From contig CM050449.1 in assembly GCA_027563935.2 (NCBI GenBank), positions 54,577,949 through 54,641,948 of the forward strand: a stretch of DNA of 64,000 bases, in the 5' to 3' direction. This document shows, piece by piece, positions 57,877 through 64,000 of the stretch (position 1 is the stretch's first letter; each line of letters begins with the position of its first letter). Under the pieces are notes generated by a model that did no database searches, was not told where the DNA came from, and worked only from the letters and a program-made list of their open reading frames with translations. Source of the DNA: Costus lasius (Eukaryota; Streptophyta; Magnoliopsida; Zingiberales; Costaceae). Both the position numbers and the translations under genes were made by a program.

Positions 57877-60800
57877 TGTAACATCCCACATACTTAACCC
57901 CAAACAAATAACACAATCGCAAAAGCAATAGGATGTTTCATATAAGATCGATCAAATGCTAGGTAAAACCGAGTTCAAGGAAAACACGATCTGAAAATTT
58001 TCAAAACTCCAAACACATAAAATCTTCGAATCACAAATCTTATATCACATAAAGGTACCTGCCACCACGCAATACGTGCACTAGACATATGCACGTTACA
58101 GTTATATCAAAACCGATTGCAAAAATACACATCAATTTCAATTTCAAAACAAACCCACAAAATCGATTTTTATAAACTAATACCAAACACCGAAACCAGG
58201 CCGAAGCCCGCGGTGACACAAAAGTCAAACTCAATTAACTGCCACAATCTGGCAACACAATGTCACATAGTTCACATGGTTCACATCACAGAGTTCACAT
58301 AGATCATATAATTCATATTCGGCCATAGCCGGCCTCAATTTAATTAAGCAAAAACATAGGGCCACAACCGGCACCATAAGCATAAATCATAACATCAGTA
58401 TCAAGCTAACTGCGCCCCTGCTCTTTACCTGAAAATAGTGAGGGGTGAGCTACACAGCCCAGTGAGTGGATAGTCTAATTGACCATCCATAACATACACT
58501 CAAAAATATAGGCAGATTGTTTTAAAAATCTTTAACAGGAACATAGTGTCAACATATCACCAGATTAAATAAAAAGATTTAATACAAAGTCACATAACAG
58601 TCAGATGTACACACCAACATATAATCAACTCAGGTTCTAAACAAACTCAGGTTCTAGAGTTATACTCTAAACCAACCGAACACATCTTCTAAACCAACTA
58701 AACACACCAACACATATTTAACCTAGTTGTCCAGCATATCATAAGTGACCAATATGGTCTAACCCGGCTTGGCCAAAGCACTGGGAGCTGCAAAATCTCG
58801 TGCAACACATAAACATGGACAGTGAATAGAATCAGGAGGTGGCCCCCGTCAGGTCACGACGTGGCACGCTGGTCTATCACGCCATAACATAAAACGAGAA
58901 TAGAATCAGGAGGTGGCCCCCGTCAGGTCACGACGTGGCACGCTGGTCTATCCCGCCATAACATAAAACGAGAATAGAATCAGGAGGTGGCCCCCGTCAG
59001 GTCACGACGTGGCACGCTGGTCTATCCCGCCATAACATAAAACGAGAATGATGACATCAAGAGGTGGCCCCTGTCTGACCAAGACATGGCACTTTGGGTC
59101 TTATATCATTCCCAACACATAAAAGAGTAATGACATCAAGAGGTGGCCCCTGTCTGACCAAGACATGGCACTTTGGGTCAAAACCCGTTCTCCCAAAAGG
59201 TTACTACTGGACAACACACATATCTTATTTCATAATTTCACATAGGTGGACATATTTCACAAAGGTGGACTCCTAAGTGTCAACTTGACTCTAGGATAGC
59301 CATCACAAAAATCACATCGGGCAGGCTGAACTTCAACCCCCATCACAATAATCATAATAGGCAGGCTGAACATCAACCCCCACACATATCACAATACAGG
59401 GCTGAAATTCAAACCCTTAACATATCACACAACAGGGCTATCCCCTTGAGTTCATAGTTACACCTAGCCTTAGTCCTAACCATCACATAATCACAACACA
59501 TAATATTCGAACCTCATAACCACATAATTTTCGAATTTCACATAACCACATAATATTCACATATTCAAAGATCACTTAACATGCCAAAAATCACAAATCA
59601 CAATATTTAAAAAATCACATAACATAGTGTAGTCCTTAAATTTCAGGCTGGTCAGTTCAGTGTAATTTTGCTAAGTTATCAACCAATGTTCTCTATCAAT
59701 ATTTCATGTCATTACTTTCTACATACACCACTCAATTAAAAATACATAATAATACAGAAAATTCACCAAATTTCGTTCACAATTAACATAAATGTAGAAT
59801 ATCACAACTTCATAGTTTTCTACTAGTTCTGATAACAAAAGACAGAAATACCCCTAGTTCAAAGTTTAAGTCATGCAGGAAAAGTTATCCAAAAATTTCG
59901 TAAAAATATTCATTACATCCCTCATGATCCCTAGATTCGAAATTTCAAGTTTTCCCCAATTTTAACTAGAAAATTTACCGAATTACCCCTAGGTCAATGT
60001 CAGTCAACAGAAACTTTTATTTCTAAAAATTCTCAAAAAATTACAGTAGAGTCCTCATATACCTAATTTCATGAATATCAAGTTTTCCCCAAATTTTACC
60101 CATGCATTTGGGCGTAACTTCATGAAGAAGGGTCGAAATTCTCATTCAAGCCCTAAACTTCATACAATTGAAAAACTAAAGCTACATACATGCTTAAACA
60201 AGGTCTAATTGATGATTAGAAGCCTTAAAAATGAAAAGCCCTAATTCTCATACAATCTAGGGTTTTCGAAATTTTAGGGAAAACATAGAAACATGTACAA
60301 AAATTGAAATTAAGGGTTCATGCCATGTTTCTAAGCAATAATCTCAAGCATACATGGATTAAGTGGAAGAGAAAATCCACTCACCTTGAAACTTAGGTTA
60401 AAAACTTCCCAAAAACTTGTCTAAAGCCTTGATGTCGCCACCAATAGAAGAAGAAACTCCACCCAACACTAAGGAACGTCGGCCAAAGGGAAGAGGAAGA
60501 AGAAATCGCCCAAGAACTCTTCAATATTCGCCACTTCTTCTCTAGCCACCACTTAAATTTTTCCCAAGCCAAAAATCGCCCAAAAAATCTACCCTAGCCG
60601 AACTTACCACTTAAAATTTCGGTTTTGCTTAATTTTAACCCACTAACCAATTAAATCCAATAGGTTTAACCCATTAACTAAATAATTTCGAATTTTAAAC
60701 CCAATAACCCAATATCTCATAATTAACCAATTATTTAATTAATTTAACCATTAACCAATCATTTAACGAAAATCCATTAAGGATTTAACTAACATCCAAT

Positions 60801-61055
60801 AAGGATTTAATTAACCAATAGAGTATAATTAATTAACCAATAAGGTCTAATTAATTAACTTAAAATTTACAACCCAAAATCCTAATTAATTTATCACAAA
60901 CAACCAATGATAATTTATCATAAATTAACAGTCAATAATCAAACAAATAATCTCTAATTAATTAACTATCAACCAATACATAAAAATATCACAATCAATA
61001 ATTTTATTTAAATCCAAATAATGCTTACCAGAACCTAAGATCCTTGGATCTTACA
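57877..61055 (-). repeat. G2 3' LTR (3179 bp)
   Basis: Runs tgtaacatccc to atcttaca. It contains a 74-bp tandem repeat (58824-59045, three close units, followed by two more diverged ones to about 59180). The remainder is AT-rich with no convincing coding sequence. Confidence 0.88.
58824..59180. repeat. 74-bp tandem repeat in G2 LTR with ACGTGGC motifs
   Basis: Units start at 58824, 58898 and 58972. ACGTGGC is at 58859-58865, 58933-58939 and 59007-59013. Two diverged units follow with acatggc in place of acgtggc. G1 has fewer copies. ACGTGGC is the core bound by plant bZIP factors of the ABRE/G-box type; function here is inference. Confidence 0.7.
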
Positions 61056-61084
61056 TTCCTCCCTCCTTATAGAGCTTTAGTCCT

Positions 61085-64000
61085 CTAAAGCTCAGCATCC
61101 ATATCATCAAAGAGGTAAGCATAATTTTTCCTCATATCAGCTTCAGTCTCCCAAGTCGCTTCTTCAACTGATTGATTTCCCCAGATAACCTTTACCAAAG
61201 GTATAGTCTTGTTCCTCAGAACTTTATCCTTCCTATCCACAATCCGGAGAGGTCTTTCCTCAAAAGTCAAGTCACTCTGAATCTGAAGAGGTTCCAACTC
61301 CAACACATGAGATGGATCAGGATGATACTTCCTCAAAGCAGAGACATGGAATACATTATGTACATGGTCCATAGCAGGAGGTAAAGCTAAACGGTAAGCC
61401 ACTGGACCAACTCTCTCAACAATATCAAAAGGGCCTACAAACCTAGGGCTCAACTTGCCCTTTTTGCCAAACCTCATAACACCCTTAGTAGGCGACACCT
61501 TCAAGAACACATGGTCTCCTACCATAAACTCCAAAGGACGACGTCGGTCATCGGCATAACTCTTCTGTCTGTCCCGAGCAATTTTCAGCTTATCCTGGAT
61601 TTCTCTGACCTTATCAGTAGTCTCCTGTACTGCATCAGATCTCAAAATCCTCCTGTCACCAGTTTCCTCCCAACACAAGGGAGTCCTACACCTTCTTCCA
61701 TACAAAGCCTCATAAGGAGCCATCTGAATACTGGAGTGGAAACTATTATTATAAGTGAACTCTATCAAAGATAGGTCCCGGTTCCACTCAGAACTCCAAT
61801 CGACCACATAGGCTCTCAACAAATCTTCTAGAGTCTGTATAGTACGCTCCGTCTGGCCATCAGACTGAGGATGGTATGCGGTACTAAAACTCAACTTAGT
61901 ACCCAAACCCTCCTGTAAACTCCTCCAAAATCTGGACAAAAATCGAGAATCCCTATCAGACACAATATCAACTGGCACTCCATGCAGTCTGACTATCTCA
62001 TCAATGTACAATCTGGCCAGCCTCTCTAATGAATAAGTCATCTTAATCGGGAGAAAATGGGCTGATTTAGTAAGTCTATCAACAATCACCCAAATAGCAT
62101 CATGACCCAATCTGGTTCTGGGCAAACCACACACAAAATCCATACTGATGCATTCCCACTTCCACTCAGGAATAGGAAGAGGTTGCAACAAACCACCAGG
62201 CTTCTGATGTTCAGCCTTTATAGTCTGACAGGTCAAACACCTAGAGACAAAATCAAACACTTCTTTCTTCATACCCGGCCACCAAAAATTTTTCTTGAGA
62301 TCCTGATACATCTTAGTCACGCCAGGATGTAGAGAATATTTGGAGTTATGGCTGTCCTCCAATATTTCCTTCCTCAAGCTCGGTTCCTCAGGGACACATA
62401 CCCTTCCACGAAACCGAAGAATACCATCATCAGACAGGCTAAAATCCTGAACTGCGCCATCAACCAGACTATCCCTGATCTGAACTAATTTCGGATCTAC
62501 AGACTGCTGATCTCTGATCTTCTGCCACAAAGCAGACTGTACTCTGAGAAAAGCCACATAACCAGTCTGAACTCTAGGAGAAACACTGATCCTGAGATCT
62601 CTGAACTCCTGCAGTAACTGCCACTCACTGACCCGCAGTGCAGCTACCGAAGTAACTGGATGCCTGCTCAGTGCATCCGCCACCACATTGGCCTTTCCAG
62701 CCTGATACTGAATAGAGAAGTCATAGTCTTTGATCAACTCCATCCATCTTCTCTGTCTCATGTTCAACTCCTTCTGAGTGAAGATATACTTGAGACTCTG
62801 GTGATCAGTGAACAGATCAAATTCCTGACCCAACAAATAGTGACGCCATATCTTCAATGCAAAGACTACGGCCGCCAACTCTAAATCATGAGTAGGGTAG
62901 TTCAATTCATACTCCTTCAGTTGTCTCGAAGCATAGGCTACTACAGAACCCTTCTGCATCAAGACACAACCCAACCCTTTGCCTGAAGCATCTGTATAGA
63001 CAGTAAACCTTTCCCCATCACTAGGAATAATGAGGATCGGTGTACTAGTCAACCTTCTCTTCAGCTCTTGGAAGCTCTCTTCACACTTATCATCCCAAAT
63101 AAACTTAGCCTCCTTTCTGGTCAATTTAGTTAAAGGACCCGCCAGCTTGGAGAATCCCTCAACAAATCTCCGGTAATAACCTGCCAAACCCAGAAAACTC
63201 CTGATCTCAGTAGCACTAGTAGGTCTTCCCCAATCAAGGATAGCTTGTACTTTAACAGGATCCACAGACACTCCCTGACCAGAAATCACATGTCCCAGAA
63301 AACTGATCTTCTCTAACCAGAACTCACACTTACTAGCCTTGGCATATAACCGGTTCTTCCTCAGAACCTCCAGTACCTTGCGCAAATCACTGACATGATC
63401 TGAAGTAGTCCGAGAGTACACCAATATATCGTCTATAAAGACCACCACACAAGAGTCAAGCAACTCATGGAATACCCTGTTCATCAAATCCATGAAGACG
63501 GCAGGTGCATTCGTCAGTCCAAAAGGCATAACTAAAAATTCGAAATGCCCATACCTGGTCCTGAAAGCAGTCTTAAATATATCCTCATCCTTGACCCTAA
63601 GCTGATAATACCCTGATCTCAGATCAATCTTAGAGAACACTGTAGCTCCCTGTAATTGATCAAATAGATCATCAATTCTGGGAAGAGGATACTTATTCTT
63701 AATGGTCACTTGGTTCAACTGCCTGTAGTCTATACACATCCTCAGGGTTCCATCCTTCTTCTTCACAAATAGCACTGGCGCTCCCCAGGGAGAAGCACTA
63801 GGCCGAATATACCCTTTCTCTAGCAATTCCTCCAGTTGTTTCTTAAGCTCGGCCAACTCTGAAGTAGCCATACGATAAGGAGCTCTGGAGATAGGTGCCG
63901 TACCCGGCGCCAACTCAATGCCAAATTCTACTTCTCTAACTGGTGGTAAACCTGAAAATTCCTCAGAGAACACATCAGGAAATTCTTTCACCACCGCCAT
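61085..64000 (-). CDS. Tekay-like Pol (RT, RNase H, integrase, chromodomain), G2, partial
   Basis: Open for 971 residues with no break; the N-terminal part continues past 64000. Domains by residue from the window edge: RT about 40-215 ([44 protein letters not shown] near 190), RNase H near 330-450 ([10 protein letters not shown]), integrase H2C2 near 555-600, catalytic D-D-E near 620, 683 and 719 ([25 protein letters not shown]), and a chromodomain at about 920-965 ([15 protein letters not shown]). A chromodomain targets integration to marked chromatin in this group. All the positions at which G1 pol is broken are intact here, so G2 is the best candidate in the window for an active gypsy copy. 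Confidence 0.92.
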   Translation of the reverse strand: MAVVKEFPDVFSEEFSGLPPVREVEFGIELAPGTAPISRAPYRMATSELAELKKQLEELLEKGYIRPSASPWGAPVLFVKKKDGTLRMCIDYRQLNQVTIKNKYPLPRIDDLFDQLQGATVFSKIDLRSGYYQLRVKDEDIFKTAFRTRYGHFEFLVMPFGLTNAPAVFMDLMNRVFHELLDSCVVVFIDDILVYSRTTSDHVSDLRKVLEVLRKNRLYAKASKCEFWLEKISFLGHVISGQGVSVDPVKVQAILDWGRPTSATEIRSFLGLAGYYRRFVEGFSKLAGPLTKLTRKEAKFIWDDKCEESFQELKRRLTSTPILIIPSDGERFTVYTDASGKGLGCVLMQKGSVVAYASRQLKEYELNYPTHDLELAAVVFALKIWRHYLLGQEFDLFTDHQSLKYIFTQKELNMRQRRWMELIKDYDFSIQYQAGKANVVADALSRHPVTSVAALRVSEWQLLQEFRDLRISVSPRVQTGYVAFLRVQSALWQKIRDQQSVDPKLVQIRDSLVDGAVQDFSLSDDGILRFRGRVCVPEEPSLRKEILEDSHNSKYSLHPGVTKMYQDLKKNFWWPGMKKEVFDFVSRCLTCQTIKAEHQKPGGLLQPLPIPEWKWECISMDFVCGLPRTRLGHDAIWVIVDRLTKSAHFLPIKMTYSLERLARLYIDEIVRLHGVPVDIVSDRDSRFLSRFWRSLQEGLGTKLSFSTAYHPQSDGQTERTIQTLEDLLRAYVVDWSSEWNRDLSLIEFTYNNSFHSSIQMAPYEALYGRRCRTPLCWEETGDRRILRSDAVQETTDKVREIQDKLKIARDRQKSYADDRRRPLEFMVGDHVFLKVSPTKGVMRFGKKGKLSPRFVGPFDIVERVGPVAYRLALPPAMDHVHNVFHVSALRKYHPDPSHVLELEPLQIQSDLTFEERPLRIVDRKDKVLRNKTIPLVKVIWGNQSVEEATWETEADMRKNYAYLFDDMDAEL

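Larger units (their letters stand above)
57877..64000 (-). mobile_element. Tekay/Del-like chromovirus G2, 3' LTR and most of pol
   Basis: 3' LTR 57877-61055, polypurine tract 61056-61066, pol from 61085 to beyond the window. The left flank acgcc is the expected target-site repeat; its partner is outside. G2 is a sister of G1 but clearly diverged, with an LTR about 0.25 kb longer. Confidence 0.88.

Overview
The window is plant nuclear DNA made almost entirely of LTR retrotransposons nested in one another. I found no host gene, tRNA, rRNA or CRISPR array. The elements are Ty1/copia of an Angela/BARE-like type, Ty3/gypsy chromoviruses of a Tekay/Del-like type, and an Athila-like gypsy with a tRNA-Asp primer site. 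This mix and depth of nesting suggest intergenic heterochromatin of a large-genome angiosperm. The species cannot be named from the sequence. Lineage names rest on recognised motifs, not on database searches.

Left part (1-17486): the window opens inside an Angela-like LTR (1-696) and a short piece of a second LTR (697-869). Copia element E1 (870-8107, minus strand) and E2 (8108-16130, minus strand) follow. E1 sits in the 3' LTR of E2. Bases 1-869 repeat 7412-8280 exactly at an offset of 7411 bp, which points to a recent tandem duplication whose first unit lies mostly outside the window. E2 is followed by the leader and gag start of an older plus-strand copia element (16131-17486).

Middle part (17487-32980): an Athila-like element (plus strand) has an LTR that was split by copia element E3 (17603-26640, TSD tactt). 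Its gag (28751-29653) is open but nothing of its pol remains. Next come an array of 66-bp tandem repeats (29714-30101), a proline-rich coding-like remnant, and the 5' end (LTR, tRNA-Met primer site, decayed gag) of a GC-rich gypsy element.

Right part (32981-64000): Tekay-like gypsy G1 (32981-57768, minus strand) is inserted in that GC-rich gypsy. The left LTR of G1 carries solo copia LTR A. The right LTR carries solo copia LTR B (plus orientation), which contains copia element E4 (44175-54981, minus strand), whose gag contains solo copia LTR C. After G1 only 108 bp of the host gypsy RT appear before a second Tekay-like element, G2 (57877 to beyond 64000), whose visible pol is fully open.

How they work: each copia element encodes one Gag-protease-integrase-RT-RNase H polyprotein, and the gypsy elements encode Gag then protease-RT-RNase H-integrase-chromodomain. 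Only E1 (chimeric C-terminus) and G2 (cut by the window) have long pol frames without stops. E2, E3, E4 and G1 are broken, several by CAG to TAG changes. The most interesting signals are RNA-level: a stem-loop near the predicted 5' end of copia transcripts with paired changes between copies, two related 13-nt palindromes and a 48-nt hairpin in the copia leader, and a hairpin in each 66-bp repeat.
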